Shown one piece after another: positions 1-11,600 of a stretch of 64,000 nt of DNA (within the stretch, counting starts at the first letter, position 1; the number at the start of each line of letters is the position of its first letter). The translations under genes and the position numbers were made by a program. The notes under the pieces are model-generated. The model had not been told where the DNA came from, ran no database searches, and saw only the letters and a program-made list of their open reading frames with translations. Source of the DNA: Ligilactobacillus aviarius subsp. aviarius DSM 20655 (GTDB lineage Bacteria; Bacillota; Bacilli; Lactobacillales; Lactobacillaceae); the NCBI RefSeq assembly GCF_001436315.1, contig NZ_AYZA01000004.1, forward strand, positions 1 to 64,000, read 5' to 3'.

Positions 1-54
1 TAGAGCACTTGGTTTGGGACCAAGGGGTCGCAGGTTCGAATCCTGTTTTCCCGA
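1..54 (+). tRNA. tRNA-Pro(TGG), 5' end cut by window
   Basis: This is the 3' part of a tRNA. An anticodon stem CTTGG/CCAAG encloses the loop TTTGGGA, giving anticodon TGG (proline). The T arm and the acceptor 3' strand ending in CCCG plus discriminator A follow. No CCA is encoded. The acceptor 5' strand and most of the D arm lie upstream of the window. Confidence 0.9.
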
Positions 55-60
55 TAGTAG

Positions 61-90
61 AAGTCATCGCTGATCGGTGATGACTTTTTT
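61..90 (+). terminator. Intrinsic terminator after tRNA-Pro(TGG)
   Basis: The stem AAGTCATC / GATGACTT is followed by a run of six T, 7 bp after the tRNA. Confidence 0.8.
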
Positions 91-115
91 ACTATCAAAT
101 TAAAGATAACAATAT

Positions 116-189
116 CGGGAAGTAGCTCAGTTTGGTAGAGCACTACGTTCGGGACGTAGGGGTCGCAGGTTCAAATCCTGTTTTCCCGA
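116..189 (+). tRNA. tRNA-Pro(CGG)
   Basis: A complete 74-nt cloverleaf. The acceptor CGGGAAG pairs with TTTCCCG (one G-T). The D arm contains AGCTCAG...GGTAGAGC. The anticodon stem CTACG/CGTAG has the loop TTCGGGA, anticodon CGG (proline, codon CCG). The T arm has the TTCAAAT loop, and the discriminator is A189. No CCA is encoded. It is nearly identical to the preceding tRNA-Pro outside the anticodon arm, which suggests tandem duplication with anticodon change. Confidence 0.93.
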
Positions 190-199
190 TAATGTGAAG

Positions 200-230
200 A
201 GGGTGGACTTTTAAGGTTCATCCTTTTTTT
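200..230 (+). terminator. Intrinsic terminator after tRNA-Pro(CGG)
   Basis: The stem AGGGTGGAC / GTTCATCCT (G-T pairs included) has a 7-nt loop and is followed by seven T. Confidence 0.8.
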
Positions 231-247
231 GTTATATTAAGTATTTT

Positions 248-277
248 TTGCAATTTGTCATTGTCATCAAGTATAAT
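248..277 (+). promoter_or_regulatory. ctsR-clpC sigma-A promoter
   Basis: The -35 TTGCAA (248-253) and -10 TATAAT (272-277) are separated by 18 bp. The CtsR box starts 4 bp after the -10. Confidence 0.7.
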
Positions 278-280
278 AAA

Positions 281-297
281 AGTCAATGTTAGTCAAA
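281..297 (+). promoter_or_regulatory. CtsR operator
   Basis: The heptad direct repeat AGTCAAT-GTT-AGTCAAA matches the CtsR consensus RGTCAAANANRGTCAAA with one mismatch. It lies between the promoter and the ctsR start, so CtsR should repress its own operon. Confidence 0.85.
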
Positions 298-313
298 TAA
301 TGGAGGCGATTCA

Positions 314-781
314 ATGCAAAATCGAAATATTTCAGATATTATTGAAAGCTACTTAAAAGAAATCCTTGCAGATTCAAAGCAAATTGAGATTAAGCGGTCT
401 GAAATTGCAGAACAATTTGATGTTGTTCCCTCACAGATTAATTATGTGATTAAAACCCGATTTAATATCCAAAATGGATACCTTGTTGAAAGCAAACGAG
501 GTGGGGGTGGGTATATCCGAATCGCTAAAGTTAATTTGATCAATAATGTAAATGTAATTGATGACTTGATCGATTACATTGGCGAGGACATTAATGCCCG
601 TAAAGGCCTTCAAATCATTCAAAGTTTATATGAAGATAAAGTCTTGACTAAAAAAGAAGCAAATTTAATTTTGGCTGCAATCGACAGTAATACGCTTTCG
701 TTTGCAGATAAAAAAATTGAAGATCAGGTTCGGGCACGGGTCTTGATCAGTATATTAAATCGATTAAGGTGTAAAGAATAG
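314..781 (+). CDS. ctsR: CtsR, class III heat-shock transcription repressor
   Basis: A 155-aa DNA-binding repressor of clp and other class III stress genes. The N-terminal helix-turn-helix (about residues 8-60) ends in the glycine-rich wing RGGGGYI at 62-68, the family hallmark and temperature-sensing loop. The C-terminal half is the dimerisation domain, which in other species is recognised by McsB/ClpC for turnover. The ATG is preceded by GGAGG at 302-306. It is first in an operon with clpC, 15 bp downstream. No mcsA or mcsB lies between them, as is usual for lactobacilli. A CtsR box at 281-297 predicts autoregulation. Confidence 0.95.
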   Translation: MQNRNISDIIESYLKEILADSKQIEIKRSEIAEQFDVVPSQINYVIKTRFNIQNGYLVESKRGGGGYIRIAKVNLINNVNVIDDLIDYIGEDINARKGLQIIQSLYEDKVLTKKEANLILAAIDSNTLSFADKKIEDQVRARVLISILNRLRCKE

Positions 782-796
782 GAGGAGCTGATATAA

Positions 797-3235
797 ATGG
801 AAAACTACGACTTTACCGCAGCATCACAACGAGCATTGAAATACATCAGCTCATTAAACATTGGTGATCAAAAACGGCAATTAGGAACAGCTGATCTTCT
901 TTGGGGATTAGCCAATTCAACTCCAAGTATTGCAGCCGTTGTTCTGTCTTCAGAGGGTTTATTGCCCAATGAGATCTTAAATGAGATGGAACGCATTGGT
1001 GATCACGAGAATGGTGGAAACATTGAGACTAAAGGCGGTTATACTCCAGGATTAAAGGCAACTTTTAAACTGGCAAAAAGAATTGCAGGATTGTTGAAAT
1101 CTGATGAAATTGGGACCGAACATTTATTATTAGCACTCCTGGCAGCGCCGGATTCCCTTGCCGTTCGGATTTTGAAAAACTTGGATATTGACGTTGCAAA
1201 TGTAAAACGAACAACGTTGCTCCAATTAGGATTTGCTCCGTCAGAATTGAGTCGAATCCGTAAAGAAGCGGAAAATCCGCGAAAGCAAAAATCATTGATC
1301 GAAGAGCTTGGACGAGACCTTACTAAAATGGCTCGGAACGGTGAGATCGATCCGATTTCAGGACGGGAAAAAGAAATTAATCGCGTAATTGAAATTTTAA
1401 TGCGGCGGTCGAAAAACAATCCGGTCTTACTAGGAGAACCAGGTGTTGGGAAAACAGCGATTGCAGAAGGGCTTGCCCAACGAATTGCCGATGGCGAAGT
1501 TCCAACTGAATTAGCTGATAAGCGGATTGTTTCCCTTGATATGGGAACCTTAGTTGCAGGAACCAAATACCGGGGTGAATTTGAAGATCGTGTAAAGAAG
1601 ATTCTTCGTGAAATCAAAGATGCTGGTGACATTATTTTGTTTGTCGATGAAATGCATACAATGGTTGGAGCAGGAGGCGCTGAAGGAGCAATTGATGCTT
1701 CGAACATTATGAAACCAGCGCTTGCACGGGGCGAAATTCAATTATTAGGGGCAACGACCCTTGACGAATACCACAAATATATTGAGAAGGATGCTGCATT
1801 GGAACGACGGTTTGCAACGGTTAAAGTTGAAGAACCTTCAAAGGATGAAGCCTTTGAAATTATTTCAAATTTACGGGCTGAATACGAAGAGTTCCACCAT
1901 GTGTTGATTTCAGACGAAGTTATTCAGGCAGCAATCAACTTAAGCAAACGTTATATTCCAGATCGTTTCTTACCGGATAAAGCAATTGATGTTCTTGACG
2001 AAGCTGCTGTTCGGGCTCATCTGCGAGATAATCAAAATAATGAAAGTCAAATTGGCCAGTTACGGCTTCAGCAGAAGAAATTAAAACAGAAAATTGATTT
2101 TGATTTGACGACCCGTCATATGGATGATTTAGTGTCAGCCCAAAAGGAATATGAACACAATCAAAAGCAACTTAAACAGTATGAAGAACAAGCAAACGAT
2201 GAAGATCGCCAAAAGGTTAAGGTTACCCCTGAAGATGTTGCAACGATCATTTCTGAATGGACAAACGTTCCGGTTACACAAATTTCAAAGACCGAAAGTG
2301 AACGCTTGTTAAATCTCGAAAAGACATTGCATCAACGGGTAATCGGTCAAAATGAAGCAATCAGTTCAATTGCAAAGGCAATTCGCCGGTCACGCAGTGG
2401 ATTAGCGGATCCGCATCGTCCAATTGGATCATTTATGTTTTTGGGACCAACGGGGGTTGGAAAGACCGAATTAGCAAAGGCCCTCGCGGCTTCAGTCTTT
2501 GGTTCAGAAGATTCAATGATTCGAATCGACATGAGCGAATACATGGAAAAATTTGCATCGAGTCGGTTAGTTGGTGCTCCTCCGGGATATGTTGGTCATG
2601 ATGAAGGCGGTCAGTTGACCGATAAGGTACGGGAAAATCCTTATTCAGTTGTTTTACTTGATGAAGTTGAAAAAGCCCATCCGGACATCTTTAATTTGCT
2701 TTTGCAGGTCTTAGATGATGGCTTTTTGACGGATTCAAAAGGACGGAAAATCGATTTTCGTAATACGATCATCATTATGACGTCGAACTTAGGAGCAACG
2801 GATCTGCGTGATGAAAAAGAGGTCGGGTTCGGAGCAGCTACTCCCGAAAACGAATACCGGGCAATGTCGCAAAAGATTCATCAACGGTTAAAGCGGACGT
2901 TCCGCCCAGAATTTTTAAACCGGATCGATGATATCTTAGTCTTCCATTCACTTTCGAAAGATGAGTTGCATCAAATTGTAAAATTGATGGCGCAAAAAGT
3001 AATTAAACGGGTTGCAGTTCAGGGGGTTAACTTAAAGATTACCTCTGCTGCGATCGATACGATTGCGAAGAAAGGCTACAACCCTGAATACGGGGCACGG
3101 CCATTGCGGCGAGCACTTCAAACCGAAGTTGAAGATCGGTTAAGTGAAGCATTGCTTTCAGGCGAACTGGACTTGGCTTCACAAGTAACGATTGGTTCGC
3201 AAAAAGGAAAGATCACATTAAAGGTAAAAAAATAA
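797..3235 (+). CDS. clpC: ClpC, ATP-dependent Clp protease ATP-binding subunit
   Basis: An 812-aa Hsp100 unfoldase that feeds substrates to ClpP in the cytosol. Two N-terminal Clp repeats (about residues 1-145) precede AAA domain D1 (Walker A GEPGVGKT near 213) and a charged coiled middle domain (about 415-470). AAA domain D2 has Walker A GPTGVGKT near 550 and ends in the conserved [13 protein letters not shown] segment. The length fits ClpC rather than ClpE, since there is no N-terminal zinc finger. AGGAGG at 780-785 precedes the ATG. It is co-transcribed with ctsR. A bidirectional terminator follows directly. Confidence 0.96.
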   Translation: MENYDFTAASQRALKYISSLNIGDQKRQLGTADLLWGLANSTPSIAAVVLSSEGLLPNEILNEMERIGDHENGGNIETKGGYTPGLKATFKLAKRIAGLLKSDEIGTEHLLLALLAAPDSLAVRILKNLDIDVANVKRTTLLQLGFAPSELSRIRKEAENPRKQKSLIEELGRDLTKMARNGEIDPISGREKEINRVIEILMRRSKNNPVLLGEPGVGKTAIAEGLAQRIADGEVPTELADKRIVSLDMGTLVAGTKYRGEFEDRVKKILREIKDAGDIILFVDEMHTMVGAGGAEGAIDASNIMKPALARGEIQLLGATTLDEYHKYIEKDAALERRFATVKVEEPSKDEAFEIISNLRAEYEEFHHVLISDEVIQAAINLSKRYIPDRFLPDKAIDVLDEAAVRAHLRDNQNNESQIGQLRLQQKKLKQKIDFDLTTRHMDDLVSAQKEYEHNQKQLKQYEEQANDEDRQKVKVTPEDVATIISEWTNVPVTQISKTESERLLNLEKTLHQRVIGQNEAISSIAKAIRRSRSGLADPHRPIGSFMFLGPTGVGKTELAKALAASVFGSEDSMIRIDMSEYMEKFASSRLVGAPPGYVGHDEGGQLTDKVRENPYSVVLLDEVEKAHPDIFNLLLQVLDDGFLTDSKGRKIDFRNTIIIMTSNLGATDLRDEKEVGFGAATPENEYRAMSQKIHQRLKRTFRPEFLNRIDDILVFHSLSKDELHQIVKLMAQKVIKRVAVQGVNLKITSAAIDTIAKKGYNPEYGARPLRRALQTEVEDRLSEALLSGELDLASQVTIGSQKGKITLKVKK

Positions 3236-3260
3236 AGCGGTGATTACCGCTTTATTTTTT
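3229..3260. terminator. Bidirectional terminator, clpC / TMEM175-like gene
   Basis: The stem AATAAAGCGG / CCGCTTTATT has T-runs on both strands. It overlaps the 3' ends of the two convergent genes. Confidence 0.8.
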
Positions 3261-3915
3261 TGATTAATTTCTTATGACTTGGAAGAAAGAAATCCAAAAT
3301 TGGAAGTGCTAAATAAGCATAAATCGTTAATTTAGGATTTAAGAGCGCTAAAGCAATCAAGCTTCCGTTTAAGATGAATAGCAAAATCGTTCGCAATCGC
3401 ATTTGCCGGTCGGTATGGTCTTCAATGATTGCTGCCCGTTCGGCGGGTAAAGCAGAGGAAATATGAATTGAAAAAACGATATGGCGCAGCCAAGTTCGAA
3501 CGAGTTGGGCAATTAAGTAAACAATTCCGTAATTTGCAACAGCCAAAACGCTTGGCTTTTCGATGATCCATGAAGTAAGAACTGGCAGCAAGGTTAAATC
3601 TGCCAGATACATCAGGTCAACGATAATCACTCGCTTGGGGGCCTGCTTAATGTTACTTAACAATAAGGTCAAGTGGTACCAGAAATTTCCAATGACAAAA
3701 AAGCTGATCAAAAAGATCGAAATCGACTTGATAAATGCAGGATACGCAGCCTGCGAATGCGGGGCTGGAATTTCTAACGCAAGAATTGTAATGATGATTG
3801 CAAATACCCCCTCATTAAAGGCTTTAAGATGTTCCATCATCTTTTCATGAGTTTGATCTTGAAGATGATCGATGTATGAGCGCACTTTCGCTTGATCGAT
3901 TGTCTTTTTTTCCAT
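3244..3915 (-). CDS. TMEM175/DUF1211-family integral membrane protein
   Basis: A 223-aa membrane protein. FNEGVFAI at residues 33-40 matches the FSDGVFAI signature of the bacterial TMEM175 (DUF1211) potassium-channel family. Several hydrophobic helices follow, and the C terminus is basic. Family members form potassium-selective channels with unusual pores, but the function here is inferred from that motif only. The start at 3915 is chosen because GGGAGA lies just upstream. A longer frame to 4176 exists but would cross the rpoB promoter and leader and has no Shine-Dalgarno sequence. It stands alone, convergent with clpC and divergent from rpoB. Confidence 0.75.
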   Translation of the reverse strand: MEKKTIDQAKVRSYIDHLQDQTHEKMMEHLKAFNEGVFAIIITILALEIPAPHSQAAYPAFIKSISIFLISFFVIGNFWYHLTLLLSNIKQAPKRVIIVDLMYLADLTLLPVLTSWIIEKPSVLAVANYGIVYLIAQLVRTWLRHIVFSIHISSALPAERAAIIEDHTDRQMRLRTILLFILNGSLIALALLNPKLTIYAYLALPILDFFLPSHKKLIKKIKR

Positions 3916-3988
3916 GTTGTTCTCTCCCAAACTTAAATAATAATGTTTACTATATAACGCAAATGGCTGATTTTTAAAAGGATAAAGG

Positions 3989-4017
3989 TTGACGGACAGG
4001 TGAAATGTTAGTATACT
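3989..4017 (+). promoter_or_regulatory. rpoBC promoter
   Basis: The -35 TTGACG (3989-3994) and -10 TATACT (4012-4017) are separated by 17 bp. This predicts a leader of nearly 200 nt before rpoB. Confidence 0.8.
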
Positions 4018-4029
4018 ATTAAAGTATAA

Positions 4030-4200
4030 TTGTAGATCGAAAGTCCAGTGTGATATATTGTCCATACTGGTAGGTGAAACAAAAATAGTGTAGTTTGAAG
4101 TTTTCAACGAATCTGTTTTTGGTTTTTTTTTGCCAAAAAAACAGAAAATGAGCATTATTTTTGAATTTGTAAACAAATTGTAATATTAACGATTTACAAA
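4030..4200 (+). ncRNA. rpoB leader RNA (candidate Lacto-rpoB motif)
   Basis: The untranslated leader of rpoB contains a CCAGT...ACTGG hairpin near 4044-4070. A second hairpin follows at 4113-4144, CTGTTTTTGG against CCAAAAAAACAG around a T-rich loop. Rfam describes a conserved Lacto-rpoB RNA at this position in Lactobacillales. Assignment rests on position and the visible hairpins, not on a covariance-model match. The boundaries are approximate. Confidence 0.5.
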
Positions 4201-4221
4201 ATTTTTGGAGAGGTGAACAAC

Positions 4222-7200
4222 TTGGCAGGACACTTAGTAAAATACGGTAAGCATCGTGTACGCAGAAGTTATTCTCGAATCAAAGAAGTGCTTGATTTAC
4301 CAAACTTGATCGAGATTCAAACAGATTCCTACAACTGGTTCTTAGATGAAGGCCTTCGGGAAATGTTTGAAGATATTATGCCGATTGATGACTTTGCCGG
4401 TACATTATCTTTGGAATTTGTCGATTACCAATTATTAGAACCAAAGTATACCGTTGATGAAGCGCGTGAACATGATGCAAACTATTCTGCACCATTACAC
4501 GTTACTTTACGGTTAACAAACCATGAAACCGGTGAAATTAAATCCCAAGACGTCTTCTTTGGCGACTTCCCGTTAATGACAAAACAAGGAACTTTCATTA
4601 TTAATGGGGCAGAACGGGTTATTGTTTCACAACTTGTCCGTTCACCAGGGGTATATTACTCTTCAGAATTAGATAAGAACGGTCGCAACATTTATGGAAC
4701 AACGGTTATTCCTAACCGGGGTGCTTGGTTAGAATATGAAACCGACTCAAAGAATGTTGCATATGTCCGGATCGACCGGACCCGGAAGATTCCAATGACT
4801 GAATTGATTCGGGCTTTGGGATACGGATCAGATTCAGAAATCATCGAAATGATGGGTGAAACTGATTCATTAATGCTGACCCTTGAAAAGGATGTTCACA
4901 AGAACACCGAAGATTCACGGGTCGAAGAATCATTAAAGGATATTTACGAACGGTTACGTCCAGGTGAACCAAAGACGGCTGATTCTTCAAGAAGCTTATT
5001 GACAGCTCGTTTCTTTGATCCAAAACGTTATGATTTAGCACCGGTTGGCCGTTACAAGATCAACAAGAAGTTGAGCTTAAAGACGCGGTTATTGAATACA
5101 ACGGTTGCTGAAACATTGGCTGATCCTGATACAGGTGAAATCATTGTTAATAAAGGTGACGTAATTGATAAGAAGGTTATGGACAAACTTGCTCCATACT
5201 TAGACCGGGAAGACTTTAAGACGGTTACATACCAACCTTCAGAAGAAGGGGTCGTTCAAGATCCAATGACCCTTCAAGTAATCAAGGTCTACTCAGCTAA
5301 TGACCCTGAAAAGGTTATTAACATGATTGGAAATGGCAACATCGACTTGAAGTACAAGCACATTACCCCAGCAGATATTATCGCTTCAATGAACTACTTC
5401 TTTAACTTACAAGAAGGCTTTGGTTCAACTGACGATATTGACCACTTGGGTAACCGGCGGATTCGTTCAGTTGGCGAATTGCTTCAAAATCAATTCCGGA
5501 TTGGACTTGCACGGATGGAACGGGTTGTTCGTGAACGGATGTCAATCCAAGATACATCAACCGTTACGCCGCAACAATTGATCAACATTCGGCCAGTTGT
5601 TGCTTCGATTAAGGAATTCTTTGGTAGTTCACAACTTTCACAATTCATGGACCAAACAAACCCATTAGGTAGTTTGGAACACAAGCGGCGGTTATCAGCT
5701 TTAGGACCTGGTGGTTTGACACGTGACCGTGCCGGATATGAAGTTCGTGACGTTCACTATACTCACTATGGCCGGATGTGCCCAATTGAAACCCCTGAAG
5801 GACCAAACATCGGGTTGATCAACAACCTTTCATCATATGCACGGGTCAATAAGTATGGCTTTATTGAAACACCATACCGGCGCGTTTCATGGGAAACACA
5901 CAAGGTTACAGATAAGATCGATTATTTAGCTGCCGATGAAGAAGATAACTACGTTGTTGCGCAAGCTAACTCACCATTAAATGACGATGGTTCATTTGTA
6001 GATGACGTTGTTATGGCACGGCACAAAGATGACAACATTGAAGTTTCAATCGATAAGGTTGACTACATGGATGTTTCACCTAAGCAAGTTGTTGCGGTTG
6101 CGACAGCATGTATTCCATTCTTGGAAAACGATGACTCAAACCGGGCCTTGATGGGGGCTAACATGCAACGGCAAGCTGTTCCGTTGATTCAACCACACGC
6201 TCCATTAGTTGGAACCGGGATCGAATACAAAGCTGCTCACGACTCAGGTGACGCTTTGATTTGTGAACATGATGGGGTTGTTGAATACGTTGATGCTTGT
6301 GAAGTTCGGGTTCGGCGTGAAGACGGAACGCTTGATACTTACAAGTTGATGAAGTTCCACCGTTCAAACAGTGGAAAGAACTACAACCAAACACCAATCG
6401 TCCGCGTTGGCGAACACGTTAAGGCTGACGAAGTATTGGCTGACGGTCCTGCAATGGAACAAGGTGAATTAGCCTTAGGTCAAAACCCATTGATTGCCTT
6501 CATGACATGGGACGGTTACAACTTCGAAGATGCGATTGCCATCAACGAACGGTTAGTTAAGGAAGATGTTTATACTTCAATTCACATTGAAGCTCATGAA
6601 TCAGAAGCGCGGGATACGAAACTTGGACCGGAAGAAATTACCCGTGAAATTCCAAACGTCGGCGAAGACGCTTTGAAAGATTTGGATGAATTCGGAATCG
6701 TTCGGGTCGGTGCCGAAGTTCATGATGGTGATATCTTGGTTGGTAAGGTAACGCCAAAGGGAGTTACTGAATTATCAGCCGAAGAACGGTTATTACACGC
6801 AATCTTTGGCGAAAAAGCACGTGAAGTTCGGGATACCTCACTTCGGGTTCCTCACGGCGGTGGCGGAATCGTTCGTGAAGTTAAGGTTTACACCCGTGAA
6901 GCTGGCGATGAATTAGCACCTGGAGTTAACCAAATGGTTCGGGTATTCATTGCTCAAAAGCGGAAATTACAAGTTGGGGATAAGATGGCTGGTCGTCACG
7001 GTAATAAAGGGACGGTTTCAGTTGTTATTCCAGAAGAAGATATGCCATTCATGCCTGATGGAACTCCAATTGACATTATGTTGTCACCAATGGGTGTGCC
7101 ATCACGGATGAACATCGGACAGGTTCTTGACTTGCACTTGGGAATGGCTGCACGGAAGTTAGGAATTCATGTTGCAACGCCTGTTTTCGATGGTGCGCGT

Positions 7201-7821
7201 GATGAAGATATTTGGGATGCCTTTAAGGAAGCCGGTTTACCAGGCGACGGAAAGAGTATCCTGTATGATGGCCGGACAGGTGAACCATTCGACAACCGGA
7301 TTGCCGTTGGGGTCATGTACTACATGAAACTGGCACACATGGTTGACGATAAGATTCACTCACGTTCAATCGGACCTTACTCATTAGTTACCCAACAACC
7401 ACTTGGTGGGAAAGCTCAATTTGGGGGCCAGCGTTTCGGTGAAATGGAAGTTTGGGCCTTGGAAGCTTACGGTGCTGCTTACACATTGCAAGAAATCTTA
7501 ACATATAAGTCAGACGACGTTGTTGGTCGTGTTAAGACATATGAAGCAATTGTTAAGGGTGAACCAATCCCACAACCAGGTGTTCCAGAATCATTCCGTG
7601 TTCTTGTTAAGGAACTTCAAGCTTTAGGCCTTGATATGAAGGTTCTTGATGCAGATAAGAACGAAATTGAATTGCGTGACATTGATGACGATGACGACAG
7701 CGTAATTAATGTTGATGCGGTTGCAAAGCTTAAAGAAAAAGAAGAAAACAAACAAGCTCAAGACGTAATGAAGCAGGAAGAAGATCGGAATCCTGACGAA
7801 CGGAAAGACGATAATAAGTAA
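4222..7821 (+). CDS. rpoB: DNA-directed RNA polymerase beta subunit
   Basis: The beta subunit of RNA polymerase, about 1,199 aa. The rifampicin-binding segment ([16 protein letters not shown] then [13 protein letters not shown], from about residue 469) looks like the sensitive wild type. The conserved [12 protein letters not shown] region and the C-terminal [20 protein letters not shown] block are present. The tail is acidic and lysine/glutamate-rich. The start is taken as TTG 4222, 8 nt after GGAGAGG (4207-4213). A GTG at 4213 in the same frame overlaps that Shine-Dalgarno sequence. It is first in the rpoBC operon, 50 bp before rpoC. Arg CGG codons are common. Confidence 0.96.
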   Translation: MAGHLVKYGKHRVRRSYSRIKEVLDLPNLIEIQTDSYNWFLDEGLREMFEDIMPIDDFAGTLSLEFVDYQLLEPKYTVDEAREHDANYSAPLHVTLRLTNHETGEIKSQDVFFGDFPLMTKQGTFIINGAERVIVSQLVRSPGVYYSSELDKNGRNIYGTTVIPNRGAWLEYETDSKNVAYVRIDRTRKIPMTELIRALGYGSDSEIIEMMGETDSLMLTLEKDVHKNTEDSRVEESLKDIYERLRPGEPKTADSSRSLLTARFFDPKRYDLAPVGRYKINKKLSLKTRLLNTTVAETLADPDTGEIIVNKGDVIDKKVMDKLAPYLDREDFKTVTYQPSEEGVVQDPMTLQVIKVYSANDPEKVINMIGNGNIDLKYKHITPADIIASMNYFFNLQEGFGSTDDIDHLGNRRIRSVGELLQNQFRIGLARMERVVRERMSIQDTSTVTPQQLINIRPVVASIKEFFGSSQLSQFMDQTNPLGSLEHKRRLSALGPGGLTRDRAGYEVRDVHYTHYGRMCPIETPEGPNIGLINNLSSYARVNKYGFIETPYRRVSWETHKVTDKIDYLAADEEDNYVVAQANSPLNDDGSFVDDVVMARHKDDNIEVSIDKVDYMDVSPKQVVAVATACIPFLENDDSNRALMGANMQRQAVPLIQPHAPLVGTGIEYKAAHDSGDALICEHDGVVEYVDACEVRVRREDGTLDTYKLMKFHRSNSGKNYNQTPIVRVGEHVKADEVLADGPAMEQGELALGQNPLIAFMTWDGYNFEDAIAINERLVKEDVYTSIHIEAHESEARDTKLGPEEITREIPNVGEDALKDLDEFGIVRVGAEVHDGDILVGKVTPKGVTELSAEERLLHAIFGEKAREVRDTSLRVPHGGGGIVREVKVYTREAGDELAPGVNQMVRVFIAQKRKLQVGDKMAGRHGNKGTVSVVIPEEDMPFMPDGTPIDIMLSPMGVPSRMNIGQVLDLHLGMAARKLGIHVATPVFDGARDEDIWDAFKEAGLPGDGKSILYDGRTGEPFDNRIAVGVMYYMKLAHMVDDKIHSRSIGPYSLVTQQPLGGKAQFGGQRFGEMEVWALEAYGAAYTLQEILTYKSDDVVGRVKTYEAIVKGEPIPQPGVPESFRVLVKELQALGLDMKVLDADKNEIELRDIDDDDDSVINVDAVAKLKEKEENKQAQDVMKQEEDRNPDERKDDNK

Positions 7822-7871
7822 TTATTTGTTAGTAAAAACTGAAAGAAAAAAATGAAAGGGAGGTCGGTCCT

Positions 7872-10800
7872 TTGATCGATGTCAATAAATTCGATAGTAT
7901 GCAAATTGGATTAGCTTCATCAGACAAGATTCGGAGCTGGTCATATGGTGAAGTTAAGAAGCCGGAAACAATCAACTATCGTACATTGAAGCCTGAAAAA
8001 GACGGTCTTTTTGATGAACGGATTTTCGGACCTACAAAAGACTGGGAATGTGCCTGCGGAAAGTACAAGCGGATTCGTTACAAAGGCGTAGTTTGCGACC
8101 GTTGTGGCGTTGAAGTTACACAAGCAAAGGTTCGGCGTGAACGGATGGGTCACATCGAATTAGCTGCTCCTGTAACTCACATATGGTACTTCAAAGGAAT
8201 TCCAAGTCGGATGGGCTTAGTCTTAGACATGAGTCCACGTGCTTTGGAAGAAATCATCTACTTTGCATCATATGTTGTTACTGACCCAGGTGAAACTCCA
8301 CTTGAAAAGAAGCAACTTTTGACCGAAGCAGAGTACCGTGAAAAAGTAGACGAATACGGAAAAGACGCATTCAAGGCCGGAATGGGTGCTGAAGCTATCC
8401 GGACCTTATTGCGGGATGTTGATCTTCAAAAAGAATGCGACGAATTAAAGGAAGAATTGCGTGACGCAACTGGCCAAAAGCGGACCCGTGCTGTTCGGCG
8501 GTTGGATATCTTGGAAGCATTCCTTGACTCAGGAAATGAGCCTGAATGGATGGTTATGGATGCAATCCCAGTTATCCCGCCTGATTTACGGCCAATGGTT
8601 CAACTTGAAGGTGGTCGGTTTGCAACGTCTGACTTGAACGATTTGTATCGCCGGGTTATCAACCGGAATAACCGGTTAAAGCGGTTATTGGACTTAAATG
8701 CTCCTGGAATCATTGTTCAAAACGAAAAGCGGATGTTACAAGAAGCCGTTGATGCTTTGATCGATAATGGTCGGCGTGGCCGTCCAGTTACTGGACCAGG
8801 AAACCGTCCGTTGAAGTCCCTTTCACACATGTTAAAGGGTAAGCAAGGTCGGTTCCGTCAGAACTTACTTGGGAAACGGGTTGACTATTCTGGTCGTTCA
8901 GTTATTGATGTTGGGCCAAAATTGAAGTTGACTCAAATGGGTATTCCGCACGAAATGGCTTTGGAATTGTTCAAACCATTTATGATGCGTGAACTTGTTA
9001 AACGTGATATGGCATCAAATATCAAGAACGCTAAGCGGAAGATCGACCGCCGCGATGAAGATATTTGGGATGTCTTAGATGACGTTATTAAGGGCCACCC
9101 AGTATTGCTTAACCGGGCCCCTACACTTCACCGTTTAGGGATTCAAGCCTTCGAACCAGTTTTGGTTGACGGAAAAGCAATGCGGTTACACCCATTAGCA
9201 TGTGAAGCTTATAACGCCGATTTTGATGGGGACCAGATGGCGATCCACGTTCCATTATCTGATGAAGCCCAAGCTGAAGCACGGTTGCTGATGCTTGCTG
9301 CTCACCACATTTTGGCACCAAAAGATGGAAAGCCGATCATCTCACCATCACAGGATATGACTATCGGGAACTACTACATTACCCTTGAAGAAAAAGATCG
9401 TGAAGGCGAAGGCATGATCTTTAAGGATGTTAACGAAGCGCGGACAGCATACCAAAACAACTATGTTCACTTGCATACACGGATTGGTTTGCAAACATCA
9501 TCATTAGCTGCAAAGGGTAAGCCATTTACTGATTGGCAAAAGGAACGGATTTTGGTAACGACTGTCGGAAAGGCAATCTTTAACGAAATCTTGCCAGATG
9601 ACTTTGTATACTTGAATGAACCAACACAAGAAAACTTACAAGGTCATATTCCAGACAAGTATTTCTTGGAACCAGGTGAAGATATTCACGAATTCTTGAA
9701 GAAACAAGATTTGATCGGACCGTTCAAGTCAGGTTTCTTATCAGATATCATTGCCCAAGTTTACAAGGAATACAAAGTAACAGCAGCCTCAGAATTGCTT
9801 GACCGGATGAAGGATCTTGGCTACTTCGAATCAACGAAGTCAGGATTAACGGTTGGGATTGCTGACGTTACTGTTTTGAAAGAAAAGCCAGAAATTATTG
9901 CTGAAGCACGGAAGAACGTTGAAGTTGTTAAGAAACAATTCCGGCGTGGTTTGATCACTGAAGATGAACGTTATAACCGGGTCATTGCAATTTGGAATAA
10001 GGCTAAGGATGACATCCAAATGAAGTTGGTTGAAAACATGGATCCATCAAACCCAATCCAAATGATGAGTGATTCAGGTGCGCGTGGTAACATTTCAAAC
10101 TTTACGCAGTTATCAGGGATGCGTGGTTTGATGGCTGCTCCAAACGGTAAGACCATGGAATTGCCAGTTATCTCAAACTTCCGTGAAGGGCTTTCTGTTT
10201 TGGAAATGTTCATTTCTTCACACGGTGCTCGTAAAGGAATGACAGATACGGCTTTGAAGACTGCGAACTCAGGATACTTGACCCGGCGTTTGGTTGACGT
10301 TGCCCAAGATGTCATTGTTCGTGAAGAAGATTGTGGCACTGACCGTGGATTAGACGTTTACGCTATCAAGGAAGGTAACGAAATGATCGAACCATTGTAC
10401 GACCGGATCTTAGGCCGGTACACAATGAAGACGGTCAAGAACCCTGAAACTGGTGAAGTAATTGTTCCAGCAAACACATTGGTTGATGAAGAAATGGCTC
10501 AAAAGGTCGTTGATGCAGGTGTTGAAAAGGTAACGATCCGGTCAGCATTTACATGCAACACTCGTCACGGGGTATGTGTTCGCTGCTATGGCCGGAACTT
10601 GGCAACCGGTGATGAGGTTGAAGTTGGGGAAGCAGTCGGAACGGTTGCTGCTCAATCAATCGGTGAACCAGGTACGCAATTGACAATGCGGAACTTCCAC
10701 CAAGGTGGGGTTGCTGGCGACGGTGATATTACTCAAGGGCTTCCTCGTGTTCAAGAATTGTTTGAAGCACGGAATCCTAAAGGACGCGCAATCATCAGTG

Positions 10801-11540
10801 AAGTTACTGGGGTTGTTGATACGGTTGAAGAAAACCCAGCTGAAAGAACGAAGGTTGTTACGGTTGCGGGTGAAACTGATACCCGGACATATGATTTGCC
10901 ATTTACTTCAGTATTGAAGGTTAAGGAAGGCGACTCAGTCCACCGTGGTGATCCGTTGACAGTTGGTTCAATCGATCCAAAGGAATTGATCAAGGTTCGC
11001 GACGTCTTATCAACTGAAAACTACATCTTACACGAAATCCAAAAGGTTTACCGGATGCAAGGGGTAGATATTTCAGATAAGCACGTTGAAATCATGACCC
11101 GGCAAATGCTTCAAAAAGTTCGCATCATGGATCCTGGTGACACATCAATGCTTCCAGGAACATTAATGGATACAAGCGAATTTATGGATCGCAACGTTGA
11201 AACCCTTGTAAAGGGTGGAATTCCTGCAACATCACGGCCAGTTCTTCTCGGAATCACAAAGGCTGCTTTGGAAACAAACAGTTTCTTATCAGCTGCATCA
11301 TTCCAAGAAACAACTCGGGTATTGACGGACGCAGCAATTCGCGGCAAGAACGACCCATTAATCGGTTTGAAAGAAAATGTTATTATTGGGAAGACAATTC
11401 CAGCTGGTACCGGAATGAAGAAGTACCACGATATTCAGCCTGAAGAAACTGGACTTGCAACCGACAATGTCTACTCAATTTCAGATGTTGCTAAGCAAAT
11501 CGGGGTTGAAGAAAGTACAAAGTTGCCAGACCAAAAATAA
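7872..11540 (+). CDS. rpoC: DNA-directed RNA polymerase beta' subunit
   Basis: The beta' subunit of RNA polymerase, 1,222 aa. The N-terminal zinc ribbon is visible as [20 protein letters not shown] (about residues 58-77). The catalytic magnesium loop NADFDGDQM lies near residue 449, and a second zinc site (CGTDRG...[11 protein letters not shown]) is in the C-terminal part. The start is TTG after AAAGGGAGG. It is the second gene of rpoBC and ends in a strong terminator at 11552-11588. Confidence 0.96.
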   Translation: MIDVNKFDSMQIGLASSDKIRSWSYGEVKKPETINYRTLKPEKDGLFDERIFGPTKDWECACGKYKRIRYKGVVCDRCGVEVTQAKVRRERMGHIELAAPVTHIWYFKGIPSRMGLVLDMSPRALEEIIYFASYVVTDPGETPLEKKQLLTEAEYREKVDEYGKDAFKAGMGAEAIRTLLRDVDLQKECDELKEELRDATGQKRTRAVRRLDILEAFLDSGNEPEWMVMDAIPVIPPDLRPMVQLEGGRFATSDLNDLYRRVINRNNRLKRLLDLNAPGIIVQNEKRMLQEAVDALIDNGRRGRPVTGPGNRPLKSLSHMLKGKQGRFRQNLLGKRVDYSGRSVIDVGPKLKLTQMGIPHEMALELFKPFMMRELVKRDMASNIKNAKRKIDRRDEDIWDVLDDVIKGHPVLLNRAPTLHRLGIQAFEPVLVDGKAMRLHPLACEAYNADFDGDQMAIHVPLSDEAQAEARLLMLAAHHILAPKDGKPIISPSQDMTIGNYYITLEEKDREGEGMIFKDVNEARTAYQNNYVHLHTRIGLQTSSLAAKGKPFTDWQKERILVTTVGKAIFNEILPDDFVYLNEPTQENLQGHIPDKYFLEPGEDIHEFLKKQDLIGPFKSGFLSDIIAQVYKEYKVTAASELLDRMKDLGYFESTKSGLTVGIADVTVLKEKPEIIAEARKNVEVVKKQFRRGLITEDERYNRVIAIWNKAKDDIQMKLVENMDPSNPIQMMSDSGARGNISNFTQLSGMRGLMAAPNGKTMELPVISNFREGLSVLEMFISSHGARKGMTDTALKTANSGYLTRRLVDVAQDVIVREEDCGTDRGLDVYAIKEGNEMIEPLYDRILGRYTMKTVKNPETGEVIVPANTLVDEEMAQKVVDAGVEKVTIRSAFTCNTRHGVCVRCYGRNLATGDEVEVGEAVGTVAAQSIGEPGTQLTMRNFHQGGVAGDGDITQGLPRVQELFEARNPKGRAIISEVTGVVDTVEENPAERTKVVTVAGETDTRTYDLPFTSVLKVKEGDSVHRGDPLTVGSIDPKELIKVRDVLSTENYILHEIQKVYRMQGVDISDKHVEIMTRQMLQKVRIMDPGDTSMLPGTLMDTSEFMDRNVETLVKGGIPATSRPVLLGITKAALETNSFLSAASFQETTRVLTDAAIRGKNDPLIGLKENVIIGKTIPAGTGMKKYHDIQPEETGLATDNVYSISDVAKQIGVEESTKLPDQK

Positions 11541-11551
11541 TGAATAATTTA

Positions 11552-11588
11552 AAATGGTAATCTCGTTGGAGATTACCATTTTTTTATT
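11552..11588 (+). terminator. rpoC terminator
   Basis: A perfect 12-bp stem AATGGTAATCTC / GAGATTACCATT has a 4-nt loop and is followed by seven T. Confidence 0.9.
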
Positions 11589-11600
11589 TAGTAAGACTGA

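Noticed and set aside
1039..1707. 222-aa open frame on the minus strand inside clpC
   Set aside because: Antisense shadow of the conserved ClpC coding sequence. No Shine-Dalgarno sequence and low-complexity composition.
3916..4176. N-terminal extension of the TMEM175-like gene
   Set aside because: It would cover the rpoB promoter and leader and lacks a ribosome-binding site; the internal ATG at 3915 has a good one.
9971..10339. 122-aa minus-strand frame inside rpoC
   Set aside because: Antisense to strongly conserved RpoC sequence.
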